Counted from the stretch's first letter, positions 18,323 to 28,537 are shown. The stretch is 64,000 nt of DNA from Stutzerimonas azotifigens DSM 17556 (GCF_000425625.1 NZ_KE384407.1:234188-298187), one strand, 5' to 3'. Translations and numbers: made by a program. The notes: generated by a model not told the origin, from the sequence alone.

Positions 18323-18775
18323 CTAGTCGTGCCGACTGCGTGACGCGAGCCGCTGGGAGAATTCGTCGAGCAGACGCTGTTCACGCTTGTCGGCGGCGAC
18401 CCGCGCCTCCCGCAGGTAGCGCTCGACCAGCTTGCGCAGCCCTTCCAGCCGGGCATGCCGCTGCTGCCACTGGTCGCGCAGCTTGCCGAGGTTGTTCTCG
18501 TGCCAGGCGACGCTGCGCCGCTGCTGGCCGATGGCCGACTCGAGCTGGGACAGGAAGCGCTGGTAGTTCATCAGCCAGTCGCCGGACACCCCCCTGGCGC
18601 CCTGCTCCATCCACTGCCGCTGGTAGTCGCCGAAATACTGCTCCAGCTCGCTCAGCTTGTTCTTCGCCTGGGTCAGTTGCGTCTGTCCCTGGCCGAGCAG
18701 CTTGGCCGCCTCGCGCTCGGCGCGTTCGGCCATCTCGATCACCGGGGCGAGCCGGTCGGCGCGACTGCTCGACAC
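18323..18775 (-). CDS. fliJ: Flagellar export protein FliJ
   Basis: 150-residue, almost entirely helical, Gln/Arg-rich coiled-coil protein that forms the stalk in the FliI ATPase ring and promotes export. It starts at a GTG (18775) 11 bp after fliI. Sequence conservation in this family is weak, so the call rests on coiled-coil character, length and position. Confidence 0.9.
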   Translation of the reverse strand: MSSSRADRLAPVIEMAERAEREAAKLLGQGQTQLTQAKNKLSELEQYFGDYQRQWMEQGARGVSGDWLMNYQRFLSQLESAIGQQRRSVAWHENNLGKLRDQWQQRHARLEGLRKLVERYLREARVAADKREQRLLDEFSQRLASRSRHD

Positions 18776-18786
18776 TCAGCCCGCCC

Positions 18787-20145
18787 TCAGCCCTTGGCGC
18801 CGGGGTTGAACACCGAGGACAGCTGGCCGGCGCTGCTGGCCAGGCCCTCGCTCTCATCCAGACGCTGGCGCAGGAACCGGACCATGTCGGCCTGGCGCGC
18901 GATCGCCAGGTCGGTTTCCGGATCGCCGCCGGGCACGTAGGCGCCGACGCTGATCAGGTCGCGGCTCTGCTGGTAGCGCGACCAGAGCTGCTTGAAGCGC
19001 TGCGAGGCGCGCAGGTGTTCGGGGCTGACCACCTGCGGCATCACCCGGCTGATCGAGGCCTCGATGTCGATGGCCGGGTAATGGCCTTCCTCGGCGAGCC
19101 GGCGCGACAGCACGATATGGCCGTCGAGCACCCCGCGTGCGGCGTCGGCGATCGGGTCCTGCTGGTCGTCGCCCTCGCTGAGCACGGTGTAGAAGGCGGT
19201 GATAGAACCGCCGCCCTGCTCCGCGTTGCCGGCGCGCTCGACCAGCGCCGGCAGCTTGGCGAACACCGACGGCGGATAGCCCTTGGTCGCTGGCGGCTCG
19301 CCGATGGCCAGGGCGATCTCGCGCTGCGCCTGGGCGTAGCGGGTCAGCGAATCCATCAGCAGCAGGACGTTCTTGCCCTTGTCGCGAAAGTATTCGGCGA
19401 TGCGCGTGCAGTACTGCGCCGCGCGCAGGCGCATCAGCGGGGCGTCGTCGGCCGGCGAGGCCACCACCACCGAGCGCTTGATGCTTTCTTCGCCGAGGAT
19501 GTGTTCGATGAACTCCTTGACCTCGCGGCCCCGCTCGCCGATCAGCCCGACGACGATGATGTCGGCCTCGGTGAAGCGGGTCATCATGCCCAGCAGCACC
19601 GACTTGCCGACGCCGGTGCCGGCGAACAGCCCGAGGCGCTGGCCGCGGCCGACGGTCAGCAGGCCGTTGATCGAGCGGATGCCGACGTCCAGCGGCTCGC
19701 TGATCGGGTGGCGCTTGAGCGGGTTGATCACCGGCCCGTCCATCGGCACCCAGTCCTCGGCCTTCATCCCGCCCTTGCCGTCCAGCGCGCGGCCGGCGCC
19801 GTCGAGCACACGGCCGAGCATGGACATGCCCATCGGCAGGCGGCCGGTGTTGGGCAGCGGCACTACGCGCGCGCCGGGGGCGATGCCGGCCAGGCTGCCG
19901 ACCGGCATCAGGTACAGCTTGCCGCTGGAGAACCCCATCACCTCCGCCTCGACCTGCGAGGGGTGGTAGCTGTCGTCGTTGATCACCAGGCAGCGGCTGC
20001 CGATGGCCGCGCGCAGGCCCTCGGCCTCCAGGGTCAGGCCGACCATGCGCAGCAGGCGGCCCTCGAGCACCGGCTGGCCGGGCAGCTTGACCGCGCCGAG
20101 GTAAGTTTCGAAGCGGCGGGCGAAACTGATGCGGTCAAGGTGCAT
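18787..20145 (-). CDS. fliI: Flagellum-specific ATPase FliI
   Basis: 452-residue F1-beta-like ATPase. Walker A is AGTGVGKS (residues 175-182), Walker B is [18 protein letters not shown], with the typical [18 protein letters not shown]. It energises type III export with FliH and FliJ. Its start overlaps the fliH end by 11 bp. Confidence 0.96.
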   Translation of the reverse strand: MHLDRISFARRFETYLGAVKLPGQPVLEGRLLRMVGLTLEAEGLRAAIGSRCLVINDDSYHPSQVEAEVMGFSSGKLYLMPVGSLAGIAPGARVVPLPNTGRLPMGMSMLGRVLDGAGRALDGKGGMKAEDWVPMDGPVINPLKRHPISEPLDVGIRSINGLLTVGRGQRLGLFAGTGVGKSVLLGMMTRFTEADIIVVGLIGERGREVKEFIEHILGEESIKRSVVVASPADDAPLMRLRAAQYCTRIAEYFRDKGKNVLLLMDSLTRYAQAQREIALAIGEPPATKGYPPSVFAKLPALVERAGNAEQGGGSITAFYTVLSEGDDQQDPIADAARGVLDGHIVLSRRLAEEGHYPAIDIEASISRVMPQVVSPEHLRASQRFKQLWSRYQQSRDLISVGAYVPGGDPETDLAIARQADMVRFLRQRLDESEGLASSAGQLSSVFNPGAKG

Positions 20146-20908
20146 GGGGGGCGTCGATATCCAGGGAAAGGTCGGCGGACGGCGGATGGGTGGCGTTCTC
20201 GCGCTGCTGCTCGAACAGCTGCTTGATCGCCTGGCCCAGGCGCGTCTCGATGCTGGCGTCGATACGGCTGTGCTCGGTCTCGACCCGGCAGCCGCCCGGC
20301 AGCAGGCTGTCGTCCTCGAGGATCTTCCAGCTCTCCTCGTGCCGCTCGCGCAGCGCCTTGACCGCCTCGAAGTCCTGCGGGTTGATGAAGATGCGGATGT
20401 TCTCCGCGCCCATCGGCAGCAGCTTGAGCGCCTCGCGCAGGACCTGGCGGATCTGGCTGGAATCGATCAGCAGGTCGCGCTGGATCACCTCGCGCGCCAG
20501 GTGGCTGACCAGGGTAACCATGGCGTGCTCGAGGTTAGCGTCCTGCTCGGCGATCGGGTCGAGCAACTGCGTCATCAAGCGTTCGAGGTTCGCCAGCCGT
20601 GGCGCCAGCGCCGTGTCGGCTTCCTGACGGGCCTTGAGCTGGCCGGCATGGAAGCCGTCCTTCTCGCCGGTGGCGAAGCCCTCGTTGTAGGCCTCCTGGC
20701 GGATCGCCTCCAGTTCGTCGAGTGTCAAGGGCTTGACGTCTTCTACCGGAACGTCCTCGACATGGCTGAGCTCTTCCTCGGGCTCCGGTGCCGGCGGCTC
20801 GACCGGTTCCGGCTCGGCGCCCTCGGGGTCGAAGCTGGGCAGCGCCCAGCGGTCGAAGGCCCCCAGGTCCTTGGCGCGGATCAGTTCGCTCGGATTGTCC
20901 TTGGCCAT
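20135..20908 (-). CDS. fliH: Flagellar assembly protein FliH
   Basis: 257-residue regulator of the FliI ATPase. A Pro/Glu-rich N-terminal half (with [10 protein letters not shown]) is followed by a helical region and the conserved C-terminal domain ([39 protein letters not shown]). It follows fliG by 10 bp and overlaps fliI by 11 bp. Confidence 0.93.
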   Translation of the reverse strand: MAKDNPSELIRAKDLGAFDRWALPSFDPEGAEPEPVEPPAPEPEEELSHVEDVPVEDVKPLTLDELEAIRQEAYNEGFATGEKDGFHAGQLKARQEADTALAPRLANLERLMTQLLDPIAEQDANLEHAMVTLVSHLAREVIQRDLLIDSSQIRQVLREALKLLPMGAENIRIFINPQDFEAVKALRERHEESWKILEDDSLLPGGCRVETEHSRIDASIETRLGQAIKQLFEQQRENATHPPSADLSLDIDAPHAP

Positions 20909-20918
20909 CGGCAGGGGC

Positions 20919-21935
20919 TCAGATCATTTCCTCGCCGCCCTTGCCGCCGAGGACGATTTCCCCGGCTTCGGCCATGCGGCGAGCGATGGTGAGAATTTCC
21001 TTCTGGGCGTTCTCCACGTCGCTGACGCGCACCGGTCCCTTGGCTTCCAGATCGTCGCGCAGCAGTTCGGCCGCGCGCTTGGACATGTTCTTGAAGAACT
21101 TGTCCTGGACCGCCTCGTCGGCTCCCTTGAGCGCCAGCACCAGCACGTCGGAGGAAACCTCGCGCATCAGTGCCTGGATGCCGCGGTCGTCGACGTCGGC
21201 CAGGTTGTCGAAGACGAACATCAGGTCCTCGATCTGCGTCGACAGGTCCTGGTCGATCTCGCGGATGGAGTCCATCAGCGGGCCTTCGACCGAGCTGTCG
21301 AGGTAGTTCATGATGTCGGCGGCGCGCTTGACCCCGCCCAGCGAGGCACGGGTGGTGTTGGCGCTGCCGGAGAACTGCTTCTCCAGGATCAGGTTCAGTT
21401 CCTTGAGCGCGGCCGGCTGCACGGTGTTGAGCGAGGACACGCGCAGGATGATGTCCAGGCGAACCTTGTGGTCGAAGTGCGAGAGCACCTCGCCGGCCTG
21501 GTCGGGGTCGAGGTAGGCCACCACGATCGCCTGGATCTGCGGGTGCTCGTAGCGGATCACGTCGGCCACGGCGCGCGGCTCCATCCACTTGAGGCTGTCC
21601 AGGCCGCTGGTGCTGCCGCCGAGCAGGATGCGATCGATCAGGCCGCCGGCCTTCTCCTCGCCGAGCGCGGCGGTGAGCATCTTGCGGATGTAGCCGTCGG
21701 CACCGACGCCGAGGCTGGTCTGGTCGCCGACGAGTTCGACGAACTCGCTCATCACCTTCTCGACCTGCTCGCGCTGGACGTTGCGCATCTGCGCCATGGC
21801 GGTACCGACCTTCTGCACTTCCTTCGGGCCCATGTGCCGCAGCACCTGGGCGGCGTCGGTCTCGCCGAGCGAGAGCAGGAGGATCGCGGCCTTGTCGACC
21901 TTGTTCAGCTTGACCGGAACTCGGGTTTCACTCAT
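20919..21935 (-). CDS. fliG: Flagellar motor switch protein FliG
   Basis: 338-residue rotor protein with the N-terminal FliF-binding domain, a middle domain and the C-terminal torque domain (LMFVFDNLADVDDRGIQALM with its charged helix). It transmits torque from the MotAB stators. It overlaps the 3' end of fliF by 8 bp. Confidence 0.96.
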   Translation of the reverse strand: MSETRVPVKLNKVDKAAILLLSLGETDAAQVLRHMGPKEVQKVGTAMAQMRNVQREQVEKVMSEFVELVGDQTSLGVGADGYIRKMLTAALGEEKAGGLIDRILLGGSTSGLDSLKWMEPRAVADVIRYEHPQIQAIVVAYLDPDQAGEVLSHFDHKVRLDIILRVSSLNTVQPAALKELNLILEKQFSGSANTTRASLGGVKRAADIMNYLDSSVEGPLMDSIREIDQDLSTQIEDLMFVFDNLADVDDRGIQALMREVSSDVLVLALKGADEAVQDKFFKNMSKRAAELLRDDLEAKGPVRVSDVENAQKEILTIARRMAEAGEIVLGGKGGEEMI

Positions 21936-23718
21936 CGGAATTGATCCACTCTTTCACGACCTGGGCGACACGGCCCGGGTCATCGGCCACGAGGCTTTTG
22001 ATTGCATTGAGCTGGGCATCATAGCCCTCGGTCGGGCTCGGCAGGAGGATACTCTGCGGCCCGCTGAGGCTCACCCGATCACTGGCGAGCTCGTCGTCCA
22101 GACCGGCGATCTCGCCCAGCCCGTTCTCGCCACCCACACCGCCGGCGGCCAGCTCCTTGCCCTTGCCCGCACCGGTCAGGTTGTTCAGCACCGGGCGCAG
22201 CACGCCGAACACCAGTACCAGGATGAAAAGTACGCCGAGTACCTGCTTGACCACGTCCCAGAACCAGGGCTGCGAGTAGAACGGGATCTCGAAGGATTCT
22301 TCCGCGACGTCCGGGGCGAAGGGCGTGTTGATCACGCTGACGCTGTCGCCACGGCTGGCGTCGTAGCCCACCGCGTCCTGCACCAGGCGGGTGAAGCGCG
22401 CCAGGTCGTCGGCCGACCACGGCTGGCGTACCGCCTGGCCGTCGGCGCCTATGCGCACCTGGTCGTCCACCACCACCGCCACCGACAGGCGCTTGAGGCG
22501 GCCCTGCTGCTGCTTGGTGTAGCTGATCGAACGGTCCAGCTCGTAGTTGCGCGTGGCCTGCTCGCGCTTGTCCGCCGGATAGGGCGCCAGCATCGGCTGG
22601 CCGGTGGCCGGGTCCATGATCTGCTGGCCGTTGGCGTCCAGCAGCGGCTGGCCCGGGGGGACCGCGCCGACCCCGGCAGCCTGGCCGCCGGTCTGCTCCG
22701 GCGCGGTCGCCGGCCCCGGCGGCTGGTTGCTCAGCGCGCCCGGCACGCCCTGCGGGCCGAGGCTGCTCTGGCGCTGCTCGTTGACGCTCTGCTCGCTGCG
22801 CAGCGCCGGCTGGTCCGGGTTGAAGGTCTCGGAAGTCGACTCGACGGCGCTGAAGTCGACGTCGGCGCTCACCTCCGCCTTGTAGCGGCCCATGCCCAGC
22901 ACCGGCTGCAGGATGTTGTGCACGCGCTGGGTGTACAGGCCTTCCATGCGGCGGCTGTAGTCGAACTGCTTGCCGGCCATGGTCAGCTCGGACAGCTCCT
23001 GCTGGTCGGACAGCAGGTTGCCCTTCTGGTCCACCACGGTGACCTGCGACTTGGTCAGTTCCGGCACGCTGGTGGCCACCAGGTTGATGATCGCCATCAC
23101 CTGGCTGGGCTCGAGGCTGCGCCCCGGGTACAGCTCGACCAGCACCGAGGCGGTCGGTTTGCGCTCGTCACGGACGAACACCGAGCTCTTCGGGATCGCC
23201 AGGTGCACGCGGGCACCCTTGATGTTGTTCAGGCTGGTGATGGTGCGCGCCAGCTCGCCTTCCAGGCCGCGACGGTAGCGGGTCGCTTCCATGAACTGGC
23301 TGGTGCCCAGGCCCTGCTCCTTGTCGAGGATCTCGAAGCCGACGGTGCTGTCGGCCGGCGCGATGCCGGCGCCGGCCAGCTTCAGGCGCGCGCGGGCCAG
23401 GTCGTCGGCCTTGACCAGCAGGGCGCCGGAGTTGGGCTCGACGGTGTACTTGATGTCCGCCGCGGCGAGGGTTTCCATCACCTGGTTGGCGTCCATCCCG
23501 GCGAGGCTGCCGAGCAGCGGACGGTAGTCCGGCTGCTGCGACCAGAGCACCACGGCGAAGCCGATGGCGACGCTCGCGGCCAGGCCGACCAGCAGGCCGA
23601 TCTGCCGCAGCATGGACATTTCCGAGAGGTTTTCCAGGAACGACAGGCCCAGCAGGGGCTTTTTCGCCGCGCCGGAATCGGCAGGGACCGGGATGTTGGT
23701 GGTTACCGCTTCAGCCAT
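21928..23718 (-). CDS. fliF: Flagellar MS-ring protein FliF
   Basis: 596-residue MS-ring protein. Two membrane helices (about residues 36-56 and 435-460) flank a large periplasmic region with RBM domains (including RRGLEGELARTITSLNNIKGARVHLA). The C-terminal tail (DPGRVAQVVKEWINSDE) binds FliG. It follows fliE by 13 bp. Confidence 0.96.
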   Translation of the reverse strand: MAEAVTTNIPVPADSGAAKKPLLGLSFLENLSEMSMLRQIGLLVGLAASVAIGFAVVLWSQQPDYRPLLGSLAGMDANQVMETLAAADIKYTVEPNSGALLVKADDLARARLKLAGAGIAPADSTVGFEILDKEQGLGTSQFMEATRYRRGLEGELARTITSLNNIKGARVHLAIPKSSVFVRDERKPTASVLVELYPGRSLEPSQVMAIINLVATSVPELTKSQVTVVDQKGNLLSDQQELSELTMAGKQFDYSRRMEGLYTQRVHNILQPVLGMGRYKAEVSADVDFSAVESTSETFNPDQPALRSEQSVNEQRQSSLGPQGVPGALSNQPPGPATAPEQTGGQAAGVGAVPPGQPLLDANGQQIMDPATGQPMLAPYPADKREQATRNYELDRSISYTKQQQGRLKRLSVAVVVDDQVRIGADGQAVRQPWSADDLARFTRLVQDAVGYDASRGDSVSVINTPFAPDVAEESFEIPFYSQPWFWDVVKQVLGVLFILVLVFGVLRPVLNNLTGAGKGKELAAGGVGGENGLGEIAGLDDELASDRVSLSGPQSILLPSPTEGYDAQLNAIKSLVADDPGRVAQVVKEWINSDE

Positions 23719-23731
23719 GACTCACTCCACC

Positions 23732-24061
23732 TCAGACCGGCATCTGCATGATGTCTTGATAGGCCTGGACCAGCTTGTTGCGTACCTGGGTCAGGGCCTG
23801 GAAGGAAACGCTGGCTTTCTGCGAAGCGATCATCACATCGGTGAGATCGACGCCGCTCTGCCCCATCTCGAAGGCGGTGGCCAGCTGGCTCGATGCCTGC
23901 TGCGTCTCGTTCACCTTGTTGACCGCCTGGCCGAGCATGTCGGCGAAGCTCGGGCCGCTCACCTGCTCGGGCGTCGGTGCCGGCTTCGCGCGCGCCATCG
24001 CATCCATCTGCATGGCCCGCATTTCCAGCATCAAGCGATTGAATTCGACACCTTGGCTCAT
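23732..24061 (-). CDS. fliE: Flagellar hook-basal body protein FliE
   Basis: 109-residue MS-ring/rod adaptor. It starts [18 protein letters not shown] and ends [16 protein letters not shown], the family signature. The ATG at 24061 is preferred because the frame's earlier start lies near the sigma-54 -12 element. It is the first gene of the fliE-J operon. fleQ and fleSR, which precede fliE in many pseudomonads, are absent upstream. Confidence 0.95.
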   Translation of the reverse strand: MSQGVEFNRLMLEMRAMQMDAMARAKPAPTPEQVSGPSFADMLGQAVNKVNETQQASSQLATAFEMGQSGVDLTDVMIASQKASVSFQALTQVRNKLVQAYQDIMQMPV

Positions 24062-24110
24062 CTGTCCTCTCCGCGGATTTTTGACGCTTTTCCGCCAGTG
24101 CAGGGACATT

Positions 24111-24126
24111 AGCAACAAGGATGCCA
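24111..24126 (-). promoter_or_regulatory. Sigma-54 promoter of the fliE operon
   Basis: The minus strand reads TGGCAT-CCTTG-TTGCT, one mismatch from the RpoN consensus with perfect -24/-12 spacing, 49 bp before the fliE ATG. It supports FleQ/FleR-RpoN control of fliE-F-G-H-I-J. Confidence 0.8.
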
Positions 24127-24200
24127 GCTATCGGAAGGCCCTTTTTGCGGGGCACCGGACACCGGCCAGACGCGTGGATGAGGCTACGCCGTCATCCACC

Positions 24201-24839
24201 CTACGGGCCCAGCGCACGGCGTTCGGAGGCGCCGCGCAGGAACACCGCCGTCATCGCCAATTGCACCCCCAGCAGGGGCACCAGCGCGGCGAGCACCAGG
24301 ATCACCGAAGCGAGCATCGCGCCGCCGACGATGGCCAGCCAGGCCAGCACTCGCACGGCGGCATAGACGTCGTGCACCCGCAGCAGCCGGATGCCGAACC
24401 AGACGGTGACCAGCCCGTACAGCGCCACCGTGGCGAAGTACAGCAGCATCGCCCAGCCCGGCGTCATCAGCATGGCGTCGCCCAGCGCGATCTCCAGGCC
24501 GGTGACCACCAGGCTGACGACCACCAGCGACCACACCGGCCAGGCCAGCCGCGGGGCCTCGAAGCGGGTTTCGACGAACTGCTTGAAACGGATCAGCAGA
24601 TAACAGCCGAGCACCGCCACCAGCGGGCCCATCCACTCGCCGAGCCGGGTGAGCGCCGGGTGCAGCAGCGGATCGATGGTCAGCAGCAAGACCGACATCA
24701 CCAGCGTGCCGAGCACCGCAGCCGCGCTCAGGGCGGCGAGCAGGCGCAACTGGCCGACCGTCCAGGCGCCGATGGCCGCTGGCCGCGTCGGTTCGATCAG
24801 GGGCGCCTCGGGCGCCGCATAGGGGTTGTCCGGTTCCAC
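24201..24839 (-). CDS. Predicted integral membrane protein of unknown function
   Basis: 212 residues from a GTG start. The short N-terminus MEPDNPYAAPEAPL carries the NPYAAP-type motif seen in several small membrane-protein families, followed by about five or six hydrophobic helices. No enzymatic motif is visible and I do not recognise a specific family. It is divergent from the BenE-type transporter and separated from fliE by a spacer holding the sigma-54 promoter and half of a GTAGGGTGGA repeat. Confidence 0.7.
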   Translation of the reverse strand: MEPDNPYAAPEAPLIEPTRPAAIGAWTVGQLRLLAALSAAAVLGTLVMSVLLLTIDPLLHPALTRLGEWMGPLVAVLGCYLLIRFKQFVETRFEAPRLAWPVWSLVVVSLVVTGLEIALGDAMLMTPGWAMLLYFATVALYGLVTVWFGIRLLRVHDVYAAVRVLAWLAIVGGAMLASVILVLAALVPLLGVQLAMTAVFLRGASERRALGP

Positions 24840-24958
24840 GCTCGCTCCTCGCCCTCATCGCCTCGCGCGACTGTATCGCCGCTTGCGCGCCCGGCTGTAC
24901 CGGGCGCCATCGTGCATTGGCCGCTAGCCTAGCGCTTTTGACCGCTCCGGAATCCCCC

Positions 24959-26149
24959 ATGGAAGCCACCCGCCTGCCCATGCGACCGCTGGCCGACAGC
25001 AGCCCCTCCACCATCGTCGCCGGCTTCGTGGCCATGCTCACCGGCTATACCAGCTCGCTGGTGCTGATGTTCCAGGCCGGCCAGGCGGCCGGTCTCAGCA
25101 GCGGGCAGATTTCCTCCTGGATCTGGGCACTGTCGATCGGCATGGCGATCTGCAGCATCGTCCTGTCGCTGCGCTTTCGCACGCCGGTGGTGATCGCCTG
25201 GTCGACGCCGGGCGCCGCGCTGCTGATCGGCAGCCTGCCCGGCGTCCCCTACGGCGAGGCGATCGGCGCCTTCATCCTGGCCTCGGCGCTGATCGCCCTG
25301 TGCGGGCTGACCGGCAGCTTCGAGCGCCTGATGCGCCACGTGCCTGCCTCGCTGGCGGCGGCGCTGCTGGCCGGCGTGCTGTTCCGCATCGGCCTGGAAA
25401 TCTTCCATGCGGTGGAGGTACAGCCGCTGCTGGTGCTGTCGATGTTCTTCAGCTACCTGCTGGCCAAGCGGCTGTTCCCGCGCTACGCGGTGCTCAGCGC
25501 GCTGCTGGTCGGCAGCGCGCTGGCCGGCGCGCTCGGGCTGCTGGATTTCAGCGGCTTCAGCCTGCAGCTGGCGGTGCCGGTGTGGACCACGCCATCGTTC
25601 TCGCTGGCGGCCGTGGTCAGCATCGGCATTCCGCTGTTCGTCATCGCCATGGCCTCGCAGAACATGCCCGGGCTGGCGGTGCTGCGCGCCGAGGGCTACA
25701 CCGTGCCCGCCTCGCCGCTGATCTCCGTCACCGGCATCGCCTCGGTGCTGCTGGCGCCCTTCGGCTCGCACGGCATCCACCTGGCGGCCATCACCATGGC
25801 CATCTGCGCCGGCGGAGAGTCGCACCCCGACCCGGCGCGGCGCTACACCGCGGCGGTCTGGTGCGGAATCTTCTATGGCATCGCCGGGCTGTTCGGCGCC
25901 ACCCTGGCCGCGCTGTTCGCCGCCTTCCCCAGTGCCCTGGTGCTGTCGATCGCCGCGCTGGCGCTGCTCGGTTCGATCGGCGCCGGGCTGACCCAGGCGA
26001 TGCAGCAGCCCAGCGAGCGGGAAGCGGCACTGATCACCTTCATGGTCACCGCCTCGGGCCTGTCGCTGTGGAACGTCGGCTCGGCGCTCTGGGGGCTGGT
26101 CGCCGGCGTGCTGACGCTGTGGATCCTCAACATCCGCAAGGCCGGCTGA
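24959..26149 (+). CDS. BenE-family benzoate/H+ symporter-like transporter
   Basis: 396-residue protein made almost entirely of hydrophobic helices (about 12), with family stretches VIAWSTPGAALL, AMASQNMPGLAVLRAEGY and APFGSHGIHLAAITMAICAG. BenE members import benzoate or related aromatics by proton symport. No benzoate catabolic genes lie nearby, so the substrate is not established. ATG 24959 is chosen over a non-ATG start 14 codons earlier. Confidence 0.88.
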   Translation: MEATRLPMRPLADSSPSTIVAGFVAMLTGYTSSLVLMFQAGQAAGLSSGQISSWIWALSIGMAICSIVLSLRFRTPVVIAWSTPGAALLIGSLPGVPYGEAIGAFILASALIALCGLTGSFERLMRHVPASLAAALLAGVLFRIGLEIFHAVEVQPLLVLSMFFSYLLAKRLFPRYAVLSALLVGSALAGALGLLDFSGFSLQLAVPVWTTPSFSLAAVVSIGIPLFVIAMASQNMPGLAVLRAEGYTVPASPLISVTGIASVLLAPFGSHGIHLAAITMAICAGGESHPDPARRYTAAVWCGIFYGIAGLFGATLAALFAAFPSALVLSIAALALLGSIGAGLTQAMQQPSEREAALITFMVTASGLSLWNVGSALWGLVAGVLTLWILNIRKAG

Positions 26150-26326
26150 GGGTATAGATCACGGTCGCCCCGCCGCCGACCGCCAGGGCACGCCGGTGGT
26201 GACGGTCGCACCGCCCGGCCGATCAGCCGGCCAAATGTCGCCATATTCCACAGAGCATCCGGACCTTGCCCAGGGTCGCGAGCGCAGGCTAGATCGACCC
26301 TTTCCCTCAGCCAGTCGAGACCCGAG

Positions 26327-27331
26327 ATGACGATCCTCAACCGCCAGTGCCTGCTGGCCCAGCGCCCGATCGGCGCCCCTACGCGCGATACCTTCCGCTT
26401 CGTCGAAACGCCGCTGGACGAGCCGGCGCCAGGGCAGATCCTGGTGCGGGTGCGGTACCTGTCGATCGACCCGGCGATGCGCGGCTGGATGAACGACGCC
26501 AGGTCCTACATCCCGCCGGTCGGTCTCGGCGAGGTGATGCGGGCCCTGGGCGTCGGCCAGGTGGTCGCCTCGCAGCACCCTGACCATGCGGTGGGCGACT
26601 GGGTCAACGGCGCCCTCGGCGTGCAGGACTATTTCCTCGGCGAGCCGCGCGGCTTCTACAAGGTCGACCCCGGCCAGGCGCCCCTGCCGCTGTACCTGTC
26701 GGCGCTCGGCATGACCGGGATGACCGCCTACTTCGGGCTGCTGGCGGTCGGCGCGCCGCAGGCCGGCGAGACGGTGGTGGTCTCCGGCGCCGCTGGGGCG
26801 GTCGGCAGCGTGGCCGGGCAGATCGCGCGGATCAAGGGCTGCCGCGTGGTGGGGATTGCCGGTGGCGCCGACAAGTGCCGCCTGCTCACCGAGGATTTCG
26901 GCTTCGATGCGGCGATCGACTACAAGGGCGAGGACTTGCACGCCGCGCTCAGGCGCGAGTGCCCGAAAGGCGTGGATCTGTACTTCGACAACGTCGGCGG
27001 CGACATCCTCGACGCCGTGCTGACCCGGCTGAACTTCAAGGCGCGCGTGGTGCTCTGCGGCGCCATCAGCCAGTACAACAACAAGGAGGCGGTCAAGGGG
27101 CCGTCGAACTACCTGTCGCTGCTGGTCAACCGGGCGCGCATGGAAGGCATGGTGGTGACCGACTACGTCTCCCGCTATCCCGAAGCCATGCGCGACATGG
27201 CCGGCTGGCTGCAGAGCGGGCAGCTCAAGAGCAGGGAAGACATCGTCGAGGGGCTGGAGACCTTCCCCGAAACCCTGATGAAGCTGTTCACCGGCGGCAA
27301 CCTCGGCAAGCTCGTGCTCAAGGTGAGCTGA
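26327..27331 (+). CDS. NADP-dependent oxidoreductase (MDR family, CurA/YncB-like)
   Basis: 334-residue medium-chain reductase without zinc ligands, with a nucleotide-binding fold VSGAAGAVGSVAGQIARIKG. Features of the LTB4-dehydrogenase/curcumin-reductase group include YLSIDPAMRGWMND, the GMTGMTAYFGLL segment and YFDNVGGDILDAVL. It probably reduces alpha,beta-unsaturated carbonyls with NADPH; the physiological substrate cannot be told from sequence. It is convergent with pyrF. Confidence 0.88.
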   Translation: MTILNRQCLLAQRPIGAPTRDTFRFVETPLDEPAPGQILVRVRYLSIDPAMRGWMNDARSYIPPVGLGEVMRALGVGQVVASQHPDHAVGDWVNGALGVQDYFLGEPRGFYKVDPGQAPLPLYLSALGMTGMTAYFGLLAVGAPQAGETVVVSGAAGAVGSVAGQIARIKGCRVVGIAGGADKCRLLTEDFGFDAAIDYKGEDLHAALRRECPKGVDLYFDNVGGDILDAVLTRLNFKARVVLCGAISQYNNKEAVKGPSNYLSLLVNRARMEGMVVTDYVSRYPEAMRDMAGWLQSGQLKSREDIVEGLETFPETLMKLFTGGNLGKLVLKVS

Positions 27332-27370
27332 CCCGGCGAACGTCCGCGGTCGCAGCCGCGGCGCGGTTGG

Positions 27371-28066
27371 TCAGGACAGCTCGGCGACCACCGCCGCCAG
27401 GGCCGCCGCCGGATCGGCGGCCTGGCTGATCGGACGGCCGATCACCAGGTAGTCGGAACCGGCCTGCATCGCCTGCGCCGGAGTGAGGATGCGCCGCTGG
27501 TCGTCGCCGGCACTGCCGGCCGGGCGGATGCCCGGGGTGACCAGCTGCAGGCGCGGCAGCTGCGCCTTGAGCGCGGGCGCCTCCTGGGCCGAACACACCA
27601 GCCCGTCCAGCCCCGCCTGCTCGGCGAGCCCGGCCAGGCGCAGCACCTGCTCCTGCGGCGGCACGTCCAGGCCCAGCTGCGCCAGATCGCCCTGCTCCAT
27701 GCTGGTCAGCACCGTCACGCCGATCAGCAGCGGACGCACACCGCCGCCCTGCTCCAGCACGTCGCGGCAGGCCGCCATCATCCGCAGGCCGCCGGAGCAA
27801 TGCACGTTGACCATCCAGACGCCCAGTTCGGCGGCCGCCTTGACCGCCATCGCCGTGGTGTTGGGGATGTCGTGGAATTTCAGGTCGAGGAACACCTCGA
27901 AACCCAGGCCCTGCAGCGCCTCGACGATCGCCGGCCCGCAGCGGGTGAACAGCTCCTTGCCGACCTTGACGCGGCACCGCGTCGGATCGAGCCGGGCAGC
28001 GAGCGCCAGCGCGGCCTCGCGGCTGGGAAAATCGAGGGCGACGATGATGGGAGTCTGGCAGGTCAT
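27371..28066 (-). CDS. pyrF: Orotidine 5'-phosphate decarboxylase
   Basis: 231-residue OMP decarboxylase, the last step of de novo UMP synthesis. The catalytic motif [10 protein letters not shown] is intact (D61, K63, D66). The barrel contains IIVALDFP at the start and the phosphate-binding [11 protein letters not shown] near the end. It is a single gene, with the DUF2897 gene divergent upstream. Confidence 0.96.
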   Translation of the reverse strand: MTCQTPIIVALDFPSREAALALAARLDPTRCRVKVGKELFTRCGPAIVEALQGLGFEVFLDLKFHDIPNTTAMAVKAAAELGVWMVNVHCSGGLRMMAACRDVLEQGGGVRPLLIGVTVLTSMEQGDLAQLGLDVPPQEQVLRLAGLAEQAGLDGLVCSAQEAPALKAQLPRLQLVTPGIRPAGSAGDDQRRILTPAQAMQAGSDYLVIGRPISQAADPAAALAAVVAELS

Positions 28067-28228
28067 GGCGGGGCCTCACGAAAAACGGCGCGCATTGTCG
28101 CAGAAAAAGGTAGGCCGCGGATGATCGGCAGGCCAGCCATCGCAAGCGCGCTGGTGCGCGCTGTCGATCCTATCGCCGCACTCCCCACCTGCAGTAAGGT
28201 GAACCTCTCATCTGCCTGGAGAAAGACA

Positions 28229-28396
28229 ATGCCCTGGTATGCCTGGCTGATACTCGCCCTCGCCCTGGGGTCGATCGTCGGCAGCCTCATGGCGCTGCGT
28301 TCGACCTCGCGCAAGATCCCGCTGACCGAGGAGCAGAAACGTCAGATCGCCAAGCGCAACGCCGAAGCCGACGCGCGCGACGCGCAAGACCGCTAA
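28229..28396 (+). CDS. DUF2897 family small membrane protein
   Basis: 55 residues: one N-terminal membrane helix (WYAWLILALALGSIVGSLMAL) and a charged cytosolic tail rich in Lys, Arg, Glu and Asp. Family DUF2897 is typically found next to pyrF in pseudomonads, and length and pattern fit. A ribosome-binding site (GGAGAAAG) precedes the ATG. Function unknown. Confidence 0.8.
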   Translation: MPWYAWLILALALGSIVGSLMALRSTSRKIPLTEEQKRQIAKRNAEADARDAQDR

Positions 28397-28452
28397 GGTC
28401 TGTTGCCGTTTCGTCGCGAGCCGCGTTGCCGCGTCAAATGGCAACAGACCTT
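28395..28452. repeat. Inverted repeat with 13-bp perfect arms after DUF2897
   Basis: AAGGTCTGTTGCC at 28395-28407 is perfectly complementary to GGCAACAGACCTT at 28440-28452, separated by 32 bp. It begins at the stop codon of the DUF2897 gene. No T-run follows, so a factor-independent terminator is doubtful; transcript stabilisation is possible. Confidence 0.75.
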
Positions 28453-28537
28453 AAGCCATTCGTCGTCGCCTCGGCCTTGCCCGAACGAGGGGGCGCATTT
28501 CCTGCTCAGATCCTCATGACCGCCGAAAAGCCGGCGC

